A stretch of 64,000 bases of DNA, from assembly GCF_921293095.1 (NCBI RefSeq), contig NC_060252.1:3906001-3970000 (forward strand), in the 5' to 3' direction. This document shows positions 1-10,384 of the stretch, piece by piece. The position numbers and the translations under genes were made by a program. This stretch comes from Ischnura elegans (Eukaryota; Arthropoda; Insecta; Odonata; Coenagrionidae). The notes under the pieces are model-generated. The model ran no database searches, was not told where the DNA came from, and worked only from the letters and a program-made list of their open reading frames with translations. Each line of letters begins with the position of its first letter. Position 1 is the first letter of the stretch.

Positions 1-49
1 TCACAACAATCCCATATAAAAGACTTACGGGTAACATGTATTTGATTTC

Positions 50-748
50 AAGCTTAACTTTCTGCAACACCTGAATTATATTCAAGCAAAATCGTTTAGA
101 GCTCTATGCCTTATTTCAAGATTTGTTAAAAACTTTAATAGTATTGAAATTTACAAAGTGCTGTATACATCTTTAGTCAGATCAAACTGTGAGTACAGCT
201 CTGTTGTATGGTCTCCTTTCTATGTCTCTCACAGTAATACCTTAGAGTCCATCCAAAGGAAGTTTGTTTGAATGGTTTCGATAAAGTTTCGACTATTTGA
301 TAAGGACTATAGCTATTCTGCCATATTGCCTTTGTTTAATGTTCCATCCATGTTTAAGCGGAGACAGTGCTCTAATATTATTTTCCTTTATAAGCTGTTA
401 AATAACCTAGTTGATTCCCCCGTCCTATTAAGAGAAATATTCATGAAAGTCCCTTCTTACTCCACTAGATGTGACACTCTTTTTGACATTAGCCATCAAT
501 CACACAACTACACCTACTTTTCCCCATTGCAGCAAATAATACGTGACGGCAATTTAGGTCTCAAGATGGACCTATTTTTTGATTCTTTACCTTCTATATT
601 GAGGTACCTGAAAGGAATATCAGATAAGATGTTACCTATTACATAATGAACTATTACAATATGTATATTTTTGTCACTGTTATGATATTTTATGAAGAAT
701 TTTATGCTTTGTAATTGGGCCTTGGCCCCTTAATTAATAAAATGTGAA
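50..748 (+). pseudogene. LINE reverse transcriptase C-terminal relic with 3' end (Jockey/I-like)
   Basis: A reading frame runs from about 50 to the stop at 644-646, broken by one in-frame TGA at 269-271. It shows SLVRSNCEYSSVVWSP, then LESIQRKFV, then NIIFLYKLLNNLVDSPVLL. These patterns are typical of the region after the RT palm in Jockey/I-superfamily non-LTR retrotransposons (VRP.LEY..VVW, LE.IQR.F, YKLLNN). The upstream RT core is cut by the window edge or lost. After the stop comes an untranslated tail ending GGGCCTTGGCCCC then TTAATTAATAAAATG at about 716-745, a typical LINE 3' end. The internal stop and missing core make it a dead fragment. Clade assignment is by motif only. Confidence 0.7.
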
Positions 749-829
749 ATATGACACCAAGTAGCCCTTACCATTGAAATATAAGGTGAAATATATTTTG
801 ATACTGGCAGTCAATAGTGTAGTTGATCG

Positions 830-1020
830 GAAACAATGAAGATACACTTTCGTATGTTCCACAAGAGTTTTAATACCGACCCAGGTTTCGACAGTACACT
901 ATGTCATTATCAAGGTGAATATACACAAGACTTGCGAGCTTATATATACCTTAGGGAAGGGTGGGGGTTAAGACAGGGAGGAGGTGGTGATGGTGGGAGG
1001 GGGAAGAGCTAACGAGGAAA
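830..1020 (-). mobile_element. Penelope-like element 3' end fragment
   Basis: Read on the minus strand, a C-rich tract is followed by a TATATATA segment, then CTTGATAATGACATAG, a short stem and GTCGAAACCTGGGTCGG, then TTGTGGAACATACG. The order (C-rich tail, TATATA, stem, GAAAC core) matches the 3' part of the Penelope-like pair at 44.1-45.1 kb and the ends known for Penelope-like retroelements, which carry hammerhead-like ribozyme motifs. No coding sequence remains. A related shorter fragment lies at 47.67 kb. Confidence 0.5.
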
Positions 1021-1719
1021 TAGGTTCCTCAAGGTCAGTGGGTTTACTTGCTGAGTCCAGGAGAACGTGTAGTTGATATTGTAATAGGGAGGACAGTGAG
1101 TCTTAATGGTAATGCCATTGAGAATGTATTCATTGCCATCATAAAATTGAATTGATGTTCAGAAATCACTGATTATGAACATAACTTCACAGTCTAAAAT
1201 TAAAATTAGAGAAGAATGAATAAAGTTTGAATAACTTATGCATAAGCCTACCACAGTTACTTCAAGGGCTCATGGCCGAGTAAACTTGCCATCCAATTAT
1301 TAAATAAATGTACAATTTGCAGCAAACCTTTCATACTTTACAAGTAGGCTGCATGTTGTTGTAACAATATGCATCTGTAACAAAATATTGTTGCTCTCTT
1401 TGGCTCATAGCTTGGGATGGGGGGTATATTCCCTATGTAAAGACCATTTTTGCAAACCTTGTGTTAGAATAAGTTTTAAGTGCTATCGTAACTAGACTTC
1501 ATATATAATCAACTATCAAAATATACTTCAATTTATAAAAAAATCTGTTGAAAAACGTATCTAATCAGAATGAAAGCATTAAATTTCAACTCTCAATGGT
1601 GTTTATGGATACCATACTATACATGTGATACATATTTCCTTTTATTCTCAGCCCACAACATATGAAGCTTTCATTGAACATGTTTGAAATATTTACCTGA
1701 GTACTAAATTATACAAAGA
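1021..1719. other. No recognisable feature
   Basis: AT-rich sequence with no coding-like frame, repeat boundary or RNA gene that I can see. Confidence 0.5.
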
Positions 1720-1882
1720 CAGTAGTGGATCCAGGATAGGGACAGTTGAGGTTAAAATTCCAGCTGTAGTGGGGGTCGGAAAAAAATCACCATTCTATCT
1801 AGTGTAAATTGGATACCCAAGGGGAGTAAATTGGATAGCCCCCTTAGCTTCCCCCCCCCCCCCCCCAATAGATCCGCCTCTG
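1720..1882. mobile_element. hAT-type MITE, 163 bp
   Basis: The ends are CAGTAGTGGATCCAGG and, inverted, CAGAGGCGGATCTATT. The element is flanked by a perfect 8-bp direct repeat TACAAAGA at 1712-1719 and 1883-1890. Eight-base TSDs and CAG...CTG termini are hallmarks of hAT transposons. It is far too short to code for a transposase. Inside is an uninterrupted run of 16 C at 1851-1866. The same type of terminus recurs at 15.0, 29.35 and 46.1 kb. Confidence 0.85.
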
Positions 1883-1890
1883 TACAAAGA

Positions 1891-3080
1891 TAGATATTTA
1901 TATAGCATTTAAAGAATTTTTTTGTATCAAGTGTAAAGCATAAGGATTCCATGATGATGACTCCTTCACTGCACCTGTCTTTTTGGGATATGGGTTTTCA
2001 AAGGAATTATGTTGTTACCTGTAATTTTTTTACTACCTACTTCTGGGGTCATTCTTTCAAATGCTCTACCTAGTAATCTCTGAATGCACCACATTGACAT
2101 CACTCACTTATAATTAATGTATGTGCTTCCATTATCATGAATGTGATAATATGAATTCCTCACAGAATTTTATCGCACCATGTTCTATTTATGAAGTGAT
2201 TATGGAAGCAATTTCCCTCACATCCACTCCACTTTCATACATCTATTAAGGCAATTTGCCTTTGTGACATGATCATAGACTGATTCTCATTACATTCGTT
2301 ACAGCTATCATGTTAAAATATATCTCCAGCAATGCAGATCGGGGCGAGACAGATAGGGAATAAATAAAAAGAGGACAATTACAGGGAAAATCACAGGACC
2401 TAAGTGCAAATAGAAGTCTGGTTAAGAGATATGGAGTAAGGTTTAGTATGCAACTGGTATTTTTGACCCAGAAGAAGGATAAGAATAGAGGTATACAGGA
2501 ATGTATAGATAAAATTGACAGAGGAAAAGAAAGTAGGAAGTGCGATAAGTGAGGCGAGGGAATTATTGCAGGAGATGAATTAGATATAAATGATGTAGAT
2601 GAAGTGCACATCAAGCTTGAAATGCTGACAACAGTGATTAAGGTAAGGATTTTGAGTAACAAGCGAGGACAGGGAGATAATGGTCCTGGAATTAATGGGA
2701 GAACTATATATGTTACAAAGAACTATGTCAACCTCAATGAGAAGATCACTTCTAACATTATGTAATGGAATGAGATATCTAGTCATACATTGCAATAAGT
2801 GTTGAAGATATTATACCTAATGTATTTTTGAACTAGTGTACTCATTAGTGATAGTCCAATGGATGGAGAATGAAAAAATTAAAGAAGCTATGTATGGGAT
2901 TGAAATCCCAAGAAACTAACATGTGTACCAGATATGTGATGTAAAATGTCTGTTATAGGAATATGTCTTCGCTTATCCTTTTGAAACTTATTAGTTAGTT
3001 AAATGTCGACAAGTAGTAGTAAAGGTTAATATTTTAGGAAGAAACCACATTAAGAATTCCATTCAAGACTTTGAAAGAGT
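1891..3080. other. No supported gene; possible ancient LINE linker
   Basis: The plus-strand stretch 2330-2760 is purine-rich and reads weakly like the acidic linker before a LINE RT (GDELDINDVDEVHIKLEML near 2570-2625), but stops break it and no RT motif follows. The long open frames on the minus strand here are only the complement of that purine-rich stretch. Confidence 0.25.
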
Positions 3081-3170
3081 TATTAGTAAAATTAGACATT
3101 GCAATATTTCCACTGAGTTTTATTATGATAAAACTCAGTAGAAATATTACAAAGTCTAATTTTACTAATA
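3081..3170. repeat. 90-bp near-perfect hairpin
   Basis: Positions 3081-3170 form an inverted repeat. The outer part TATTAGTAAAATTAGAC pairs perfectly with GTCTAATTTTACTAATA, and the inner arms differ at only a few positions before a tiny loop around 3125. The arms are a little over 40 bp each. It could be a very short MITE, a fold-back repeat or a miRNA-like precursor. No flanking TSD was found. Confidence 0.85.
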
Positions 3171-3734
3171 TGAAGAACTTCCACCATATCTTGCCCAACA
3201 TCATACAACATACTTTGAAAGAGCTTATCGATGAAAAATTTTCAGTGGTCACTTATTAGCATGGAAAATAATGGGTGGTGAATGCAGTCATTCCCTGTAA
3301 ATTCAACCTCATTAGCAAATACATAGGTACACAGACAACAGCTTTCCCCAATAGCCAGAGTAGCCCAGCTGGCTCAATATCATAAGAAATACACCTGATT
3401 CTGATTGTTTCAAACATTCTGTTAGCAGACAATGCTTTAGAACCTTAATATAATAGTTCCTTGATTAATCTGACTTTAATGATCTAGAAGTCTTCAGGTG
3501 TAAGGGTCCAAATTCTCTCCTTGAATTAAGGCTCAAATGTGTGGAATAAAATCAAACTTTTTCAAGATAAAGTATCGATTTGTTTACTATCACTATATCA
3601 AAATATTCAAACCTGAAATAAGACATCTAAGTATTATAGTGACCAAACTGGCACTCTTATGTATTACCCTGAGGTATCTAGATAGGCACCACTGATTCTA
3701 TGACTCTGAAGCTACTTTTGATGGTAGATAATTT

Positions 3735-4657
3735 CCCAGTCAGCACACGAGGTATTATATACATATTTTTTAAGTCAATCTTGGTAAACTATGTAAAGTA
3801 TATTGAAATATGTAAAATTTACATATTATATACTCGAAAATATTTACATGGAAAATGTTGTTAACTTTTATTTTAGGTCAACATAAAATGCTGTCTTATT
3901 TAATACGTGATTGATTTAAACCTATTTTCTGACCCATTTAACGATGCATGTAATGTAAACTGAATGTAAATTATTTACATTCCATATACTTTTAGAATTG
4001 ACGTAAAATATACATATATTTACGTCCAATATACATAAACCATTTTCATGGATTCATGCCAGATAGTTCATTTACTGGACTACCCACACAGCAGAGGATA
4101 TTCCAGGAATATCCCATTTTGATCCCCAATATTCCTATTTCGTCCAAGGGTTATTGCGAACCATTACGGGATATTCCTGGAATATCCTATTTTGATCCCC
4201 TATATTCCTATTTCGCCCACGGACATTGGAAACCATTGTGGGATATTCGCGGACTATTTTTTGACAATAGGCTTTTGTGTATATAATAACTGAGTCACAG
4301 GTGTTACTAAATGATATTACAACAAAATAAGAATAACTTTTTGACCCTTTCGAGACGGGGGAGTTTTCGTCTTACAATTAGTATGACTGCTGTACTGAGC
4401 CCCAAGATAGGCTTCTTTCTAGTGGTACGGAGCAGGGGGTTCCTCTTTTTTTGCACGTTTGCAAACGCTGTTCCAGAAATGCACTATAGGAACACAGTAG
4501 AACACCTACCTATGGTGTTTGCGCCTTTCTGTTCTGGAACACTCATGAGCGCTATCCAACTGGGCTGTGTTGGAACGCAGGTGAACGCCCGAGAAAATTC
4601 CTACCACGTTTGTTTTATCATTTCTGTTCGGAACATCCAAGAACGCTGTCCGCCTGG
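3735..4657 (+). mobile_element. Three-part repeat element, copy 1 (CCCAGTCAGCACAC family)
   Basis: It begins CCCAGTCAGCACAC. Three zones follow: an AT-rich zone full of ATTTACAT/TACGTAAA motifs (3770-4040), a zone built on GGATATTCC-type motifs (4090-4250), and a zone rich in GTTCCAGAA/GGAACAC motifs (4440-4650), ending near GCCTGGGTTGCTATG. The reverse-complement copy at 10.39-10.98 kb has the same zones in reverse order and the same 14-base terminus. No coding capacity is seen. The far boundary is approximate and the superfamily unknown. Confidence 0.5.
4100..4257 (+). repeat. 82-bp-class tandem repeat built on a palindrome
   Basis: About two diverged copies of a unit of roughly 80 bp lie inside the three-part element. 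Each starts with a near-palindrome (GGATATTCCTGGAATATCC in the second unit), then TTTTGATCCCC, ATATTCCTATTTCG and AACCATT. The second unit begins near 4170. Confidence 0.6.
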
Positions 4658-4986
4658 GTTGCTATGAAATGCAGATTTATTCAAAGATCAATCAATTCCC
4701 TTAAGATGTAAAAAAATCCTGCCATGAAAAGTTTCCCTCGTTTCATAAAGAAGAATGCTTTTCAGAATGTGATTTCACTCGTGCTTTTTAATCTACTGAG
4801 GCGATGACACAAAAAAGATATATTTCTCAGTGGGATTTATTCCTCAAGTCGTAAGGCGAAACTTAATTTTTTGAATGCCAAGATTGACTCCCGCCCGCGA
4901 TTTCGACCTATCGATTTGGGATACCATCGATGGTCGATTCCACCAATAGTCGATTTCCATCGATACACACATGGCGCACATGCGTC

Positions 4987-5777
4987 TAGTGATGAGCGGA
5001 ACTGTGATTTTCGGATCACTTCGTTACCTGTGACTGCTACTCATCAGTAACGGTGATTCTTAACTGTGATTGCGATCACCGAGGTGAATCACTCTTTAAA
5101 GTCATCGGTGATTTGTGGCGCTGCTATTCCTGCTACTTTGCCCAATTCCAAGGAATGAGCTCTTCTCAATAGGAACAAATAAACTTATAGAAAGTTGTAA
5201 AATTAGACAAAATATTTTTTTGAGGGAATAGTTCTGATTCCGAGTTTATATTACAACAATAAAGTAAATTTGATGTGGTAGAAGAATTGATAAGGGGCAA
5301 TCATTTTTTATACGTATTTATAATCAAACCATCATAATTCAAAGCTTCAGCTGTATATTTCGCACAGAATGTCTTATTTACCATTAAATATGAATAAGAC
5401 GTCGTTATTTTACCGTTGGTAGCATCATGGTAGCTGCCGAAGCTAACTTCACCGTATTCACAGTCGCAGTGATTTCGAGTGTTTGGTGATTTAGTCACCG
5501 GCAGTGATTTCGAGCATTCGGTGATTCAATCACCGGCAGTGACGGGCAGTGATTTCGAGCATTCGGTGATTTTGTCACCGGCAGTGATCGGCTACTTCTA
5601 TTCAATCACAGGTGGCGATATATCGCATATCACTTGTTAGTAGCCAGCGCTATCATCACCGAATCCAGTGATTGAATCACCGATCACGGTGATTTCGAAT
5701 ATTGAATCACCGACAGTGACTGCTACTTTTCAGTAACGGTGATTCAATCACAGTTAGCGATATATCGCTCATCACTA
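4987..5777. mobile_element. Non-autonomous hAT element, 791 bp, with perfect TSD
   Basis: The termini TAGTGATGAGCG and CGCTCATCACTA are perfect 12-bp inverted repeats. A perfect 8-bp TSD CATGCGTC lies at 4979-4986 and 5778-5785. No transposase frame is present. The inside is built from GTGATT...AATCAC hairpin units, including a tandem 35-bp unit at 5469-5503, 5504-5538 and 5549-5583. The element at 61.1 kb has related TAG...GATGGG-type ends and the same taste for GTGATTCAATCAC motifs. Confidence 0.9.
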
Positions 5778-5785
5778 CATGCGTC

Positions 5786-6519
5786 CCTTAACTACTTCGA
5801 CGACCACCTGCTGCAACGATTGATGTTACGTTAACTGTGTTGTGTTCGTCGTTAGCGAAATTGATCCTGCCGAAGTTTATCAACCTCTAAAGCTCTTCTT
5901 TTACCTGTTTCACCAGCACCTGCGTAATCATCTACCGTTACAACAAAATTTGTAGTGTTGTTTTTTTCGAAACTTCTCCAACAAAAGTTTATCAACCGCT
6001 GAAGTTCTCTTTTTTCTTCCTTCACCAGAATCTGGGTAAGTAGAAGTGTTGCTCATTGCAACAATTTTTATTTTAAGTGAAGCGTATTCTTAATATTTTC
6101 AACCTTCTTACACTTCCTGAGACAGCTCAGTCAATCATCTTTTCAATCCATCTTCTGTGGATTGAAAAACGTTGCATATGCTTAAACTTAATTTTATTTT
6201 TATGCTTGACGCATTTTATCACTGTATGGTGGGAGGATTATGAAGAAAAACTTCCCGGCTTAACTATTTATTGAGTCATTTAAAGTTATTTCCATTTTTT
6301 AAATTCGCTGTCGAGTCATAAGTTTAGCTTCCTTCAAAATGTAATCATATTTGTTGAAGGGGTATTTTAGTCTTTAGGTTTGTACACATTGGTTTTAAGT
6401 TATTGCAATTCGAATTAAATTCTCACATCAAATTAGTACTTCGAATTTTCAATGTGAATAACTTGTCAATTTTTACACTTAGAACTGATTTTTTCGAAAT
6501 TTCCTTTGTTGACTGTTGG
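5786..6519. other. No recognisable feature
   Basis: There are two weakly similar T-rich stretches (GAAGTTTATCAACC near 5870 and AAAAGTTTATCAACCGCTGAAG near 5984) that suggest an old local duplication. No gene is visible. Confidence 0.4.
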
Positions 6520-6692
6520 GGGATTTCATTTCGAATCGGCAGAGGGGTGTCAGGTGACCATCACCGATTTCTCTGAAATTTATATATGTGAAAGCAGTAT
6601 CCTTATGATGAATAATGATGCCTTTATCTCAGCTCAGAACCGAACCGTCATAAAGTTACCTTCCTTTGAACATTGCAGTGTCAGGCCTCACA
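6520..6692 (+). repeat. Segment A of a diverged interspersed repeat
   Basis: This segment is nearly identical to the reverse complement of about 9450-9620. The shared frame reads VTITDFSEIYICESSIL and onward. At 9.4 kb segment A is joined directly to segment B, whereas here about 1.05 kb of other sequence (6693-7737) separates them. Because the frame is conserved in both copies it may descend from a transposon ORF, but I do not recognise the family. Confidence 0.7.
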
Positions 6693-7160
6693 GTAAAAAA
6701 TGAAAAATCACATAAATGCTGATTACTAAGGAACCATGGCCTGTAATGCAGTGGTTATTGTTTCATTTTGAAGAGAATTCATTCATGCACATTATGGCAT
6801 AACTTGAAAGTCATTTCAAGCAATAATAAACAAATAGGACTTGTTTAAACAATAAAAATTAGTCATTATTTAACAATTTATTACTAAAAAAAGGCCACCT
6901 TTTATTTTCTTTAAAATTTCTCAGGGGGTAGTTTAAATGTTCTGCTTTCAATTAAAAAAATAAAAAAAAGGTAGTATTTTTATACTTTTTGTTTTAAGGC
7001 ATGTCAAATTTAGGCATGTTTTCGACTCTTTTACACCAAGATTGCATACCTTCATGGGGATGAAAAATGAAGTTCCATTCTACTTAGCATTCATAACAGT
7101 GAAAAGTTGATATCTGAATGATTGGTTACATCTATTGAGTGAAAGCAAGTTCAATCTTGT

Positions 7161-7394
7161 TTACTTCCACGGCATCCAATGTGTGCAAACACCCACTGCT
7201 ACCGGCTGGAAACTGTGAATGAGTCGCAATTTGCACAGAGTATTTTTCAATGGCACTTCACATAAGTCTTCTACTTTGGGCCATGTGAAACAATTCGATG
7301 GACCTTGTGGATGTATAAGCAAGACACTAATGTCATTCTCTTCTAAAGACACAGCAGTGATTTTTGAAATTGACCAGGTTTTTCGGAAACACAC
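7161..7394 (-). pseudogene. Transposon-associated ORF fragment (HPQGP...FTWP motif)
   Basis: An open frame of 77 codons reads ...LIHPQGPSNCFTWP then KVEDLCEVPL. An HP-x-GP-...-F-x-WP-...-D-C-x-VPL pattern recurs, as I remember it, in uncharacterised proteins linked to arthropod DNA transposons. I cannot name the family. The fragment sits in the extra DNA between segments A and B, so it may be part of whatever inserted there. There is no initiation context and no flanking exon. Confidence 0.3.
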
Positions 7395-7514
7395 AAGTCA
7401 TTCATGGTGAGATTTTGAGTACTGTACATATGTCATTATATCTGAATTTGTTAGAGTCACAGCCTGTTTGATTGTGTGCATTACAGAGCGAGCTTTAGTT
7501 GTCCCGTGTCTGTT

Positions 7515-7913
7515 AACTACCAAGACATAAAACTGTCGATGCCATGTACAGGTGCTACTTTCACCTAATTATTTTTTTGTCTAAATTGAGCTAATTAGCA
7601 TGTTTAAATGCAAGTTTCATAGTAGGCAAGAATTTACTTACTTAAAGAAAGTGATAAATATCAAACATGTACTTCATGGGAAAATAATGTCTCAGCAGCT
7701 TTTGAAGAAGTGAGAGTGAAATGTCTATGAGTGGCCATGTTCAAATTTTATCATTCTTTACACAAGTTAATCTAAACAACATAATATGGCTGATTTTCCA
7801 GTTTCAACCAAACATACAATTGACATATAATGCAGAGCTAAAAAAACTACCAAGACATGAAAGTGTTGATGCCATGTACAGGTGCTCCTTTCACCCAATC
7901 ATTTTTTGTCTAC
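7515..7913 (+). repeat. Direct repeat of about 69 bp, copies at 7515-7583 and 7845-7913
   Basis: Both copies start AACTACCAAGACAT, share GATGCCATGTACAGGTGCT and end ATTTTTTTGTCTA or similar. They lie 330 bp apart. The second copy directly abuts the MITE that starts at 7915. Confidence 0.75.
7738..7845 (+). repeat. Segment B of the diverged repeat
   Basis: It matches the reverse complement of about 9340-9440 almost base for base; the frame reads ILSFFTQVNLNNIIW then FQPNIQLTYNAELKK. See segment A at 6520 and the joined copy at 9326. Confidence 0.7.
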
Positions 7914-7914
7914 A

Positions 7915-8531
7915 TAGGGTGGTTTCCTATTATTGTTTATTGTCTAAATCGAACGATTATTACTCCTGGAGTGCATATTTCATGCTTTTAGATTTTTAAA
8001 TGGTGATATCTGTTTTTGCAGTTAAATGAAAAGTTAAAATTTTCAAGCCTACGAAAACGCGACGCCTGAGTATGAATGCTGCAAAAAGCCCGTGTTACCT
8101 CTGGCTGCTTGCTGCCGAGCATGGCGGTAGCGTAGAGTTCCCTTCTCGCAGGTAGTGCTTGGTTTAAATAAGGATTATTAATACCCTATCAAACAAAGGA
8201 AACTCTCTGACTAAAGACATTTTTAATAGGTGATTGTTATGGGATGTTTCCCGGAGCTCTGTGCCTCATGCGTGCATTGGTATAATCTCAGATGATATAA
8301 AACTCCTATATACTCGTATAGCATCTAGGTCCCTGTGACGTCACATGGAGTGGCATCGCATCGCCGCCAATCTGACCTTTTTCAAATGAGGTTAAAATTG
8401 ACCATTGACATTTGTCTAAACAGGGATTTCGAAAAATCAAATAAATTGTAAACATATTATGAATGCACTAAAGGTGGGTAACGAATCGCAATCAATACCT
8501 TTCGTTTTCTTTGATGCAGTAAATTACCCTA
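7915..8531 (+). mobile_element. TAGGGTGGTTTCC MITE, copy 1 (617 bp)
   Basis: The ends TAGGGTGGTTTCC and, inverted, TAGGGTAATTTAC are terminal inverted repeats. The body contains CTCCTGGAGT, GCTCTGTGCCTCATGC, CTAGGTCCCTGTGACGTCAC and GGTGGGTAACGAATCGCAAT. The same blocks occur in order at 24896-25548 and inverted at 12474-13132. The outer TA may be the target duplication, suggesting a Tc1/mariner-type MITE, but this is unproven. A perfect CRE-like TGACGTCA lies at about 8336-8343. Compared with copy 3 the middle is shortened. Confidence 0.8.
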
Positions 8532-9325
8532 TTTGGCTAGGTTAACATGCGTTAAATGCAAAAGTTTGATATTAGTCAAGGAAATACTCACATGTTATAC
8601 AAAGGACTTTTTTAAATTTACTTGCCACAGTTGAAATATCTCAGGTTTTAGTTTGTGACATAATTTTTGACCAATTCCTACAACTCCATCAGATGGCCCC
8701 TACTCATGACCAGTTGCACTGAACAACCATCTATGACTTGCTTCCCGTTTAAGACCTTTCCCCAAGTCAAATATCTGAAATGTTTTTTTAATTAGCAGCT
8801 GACTTTTATGAAATATATATGATTTATTTCTCCATATGATATCTTTTTACACTATTGTTCTTCTATATGATTCATCTTAAGAAAAGCATGTGCAGTGTCA
8901 TGTGAGAAATCATCTGAAGTGCCTGCATACCTTAGTTATTATATTCCATACAGGTAAATATTGATATCTGTACTTTTTGCCAGCGATAGGGTTGTACTTA
9001 ATCTGGAAGAATCACACTCTAATTCTCGTAAAAGTCAAAATGAAGCATCAATGCCACACCAATTAGTGTTACCAAATTATTTTTTTGAATAGCTTCCCTT
9101 TCTATTTTACGGATATAGTGGGGATACACTCCTTTCTTTGTTCAATCCTAAACTTCAGCCATGAATTTGTCTGAATGATTCTCAATAGCAGTGAACACAT
9201 CTTGCTGATAAGGAGTTACACAAGAACAATCTTTATCATCATCCAAGTAAAATGAGAGCACAATGTTGATTGAGCACTATGAGGAAGAGGATGCCAACAG
9301 TATGCATCAGCATTGGCCCTTAGTC
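8532..9325. other. No recognisable feature
   Basis: AT-rich single-copy-looking sequence; no coding-like frame or repeat boundary was seen. Confidence 0.4.
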
Positions 9326-9658
9326 CTAGTTTTTTTTTAGCTCTGCATTATATGTCAATTGTATGTTTGGTTGAAACTGGAAAATCAGCCATATTATGTT
9401 GTTTAGATTAACTTGTGTAAAGAATGATAAAATTTGAATTTGAGGCCTGACACTGCAATGTTCAAAGGACGGTAACTTTATGACGGTTCGGTTCTGAGCT
9501 GAGATAAAGGCATCATTATTCATCATAAGAATACTGCTTTCACATATATAAATTTCAGAGAAATCGGTGATGGTCACCTGACATGATTTTGCGCAATCTG
9601 CCTGATTTGAGATGAAATTGCCCTGTTGGCATTTATATAGCTTTAGGGAAAATCCCAT
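9326..9658 (-). repeat. Joined A+B copy of the diverged repeat, open reading frame
   Basis: An open frame of 110 codons on the minus strand joins the segments found apart at 6520-6692 and 7738-7845. The junction reads GTGTCAGGCCTCAAATTC. The frame is open throughout, but the same sequence elsewhere is interrupted and no protein family is recognised. I treat it as a repeat that may descend from a transposon ORF, not as a host gene. Confidence 0.55.
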
Positions 9659-10069
9659 TAATAGAGATTACTTTTTAACAAAATGACTAACTTTAATTAG
9701 ACAAATTAGATGTATCACTAATAGATTTTAATAAAGTGTTTATCTAATATTGTTCACAGGTGTAGTAAGAAAGAATTTTCCAAATGCCAATTATGAAGAA
9801 ATACGAGGAAAAGTGAGCTGGTTCTTCATGGATTCTGTTGACCTTAAGGAAGGATGATCAGGCAAAAACATTGATATTGATCCTATTGGCCTTTATTTTT
9901 CGTATATATTGAACAAGGGCATTTCTTACGGTATCTGTTATTTATCAACACTTATCAAAATATTCAGAAAATGTTTGGCTGGTTTTATTTGTAATCGAAA
10001 TTCTGACTACTTCTTGAACTGACTTTTAACTTACTATGCTTATTGAATTTACTCATGCAATACGATCGT

Positions 10070-10215
10070 TTTTTTTACATTTGATGATAGACTGATTAAA
10101 TAATTCCGTGAGAGGATCCGCTAAAACCTCTTGACAATAATTAAGCACCAGAGGTGGAATACCATCTGGGCCTGGCCCCTTTGTTGTGTCTAATGAATTC
10201 AATTTCTTATATATT
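10070..10215 (-). pseudogene. LINE reverse transcriptase fragment (RT N-terminal motif)
   Basis: The minus strand reads LNSLDTTKGPGPDGIPP then LVLNYCQEVLADPLTELFN. The K-x-x-GPDGIPP...L...PL..LFN pattern is the highly conserved first RT motif block of Jockey/I/R1-type LINEs. Only about 48 codons are readable, and neither the endonuclease nor the catalytic YADD block is present nearby. Confidence 0.75.
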
Positions 10216-10384
10216 TCTGAGATTGTGTGGTATATTTGTAAAAATATGTGTAATATTTAGTTAAATAAAATTGTTTTGTCAAAGCAGCACTCTATGTGTT
10301 TTCTATTTTCTCCGTAGACCATGTTAAACCAGAATCTCACTGATTTTATTCTTTATTCAATTATTTGTCAGGTAGAAGTCTAAA

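Noticed and set aside
2273-2662. 129-codon Ser/Leu-rich frame on the minus strand
   Set aside because: It is the complement of a purine-rich stretch, with no signal or domain support.
4311-4667. 118-codon open frame
   Set aside because: It lies within the three-zone repeat element and shows no protein family features.
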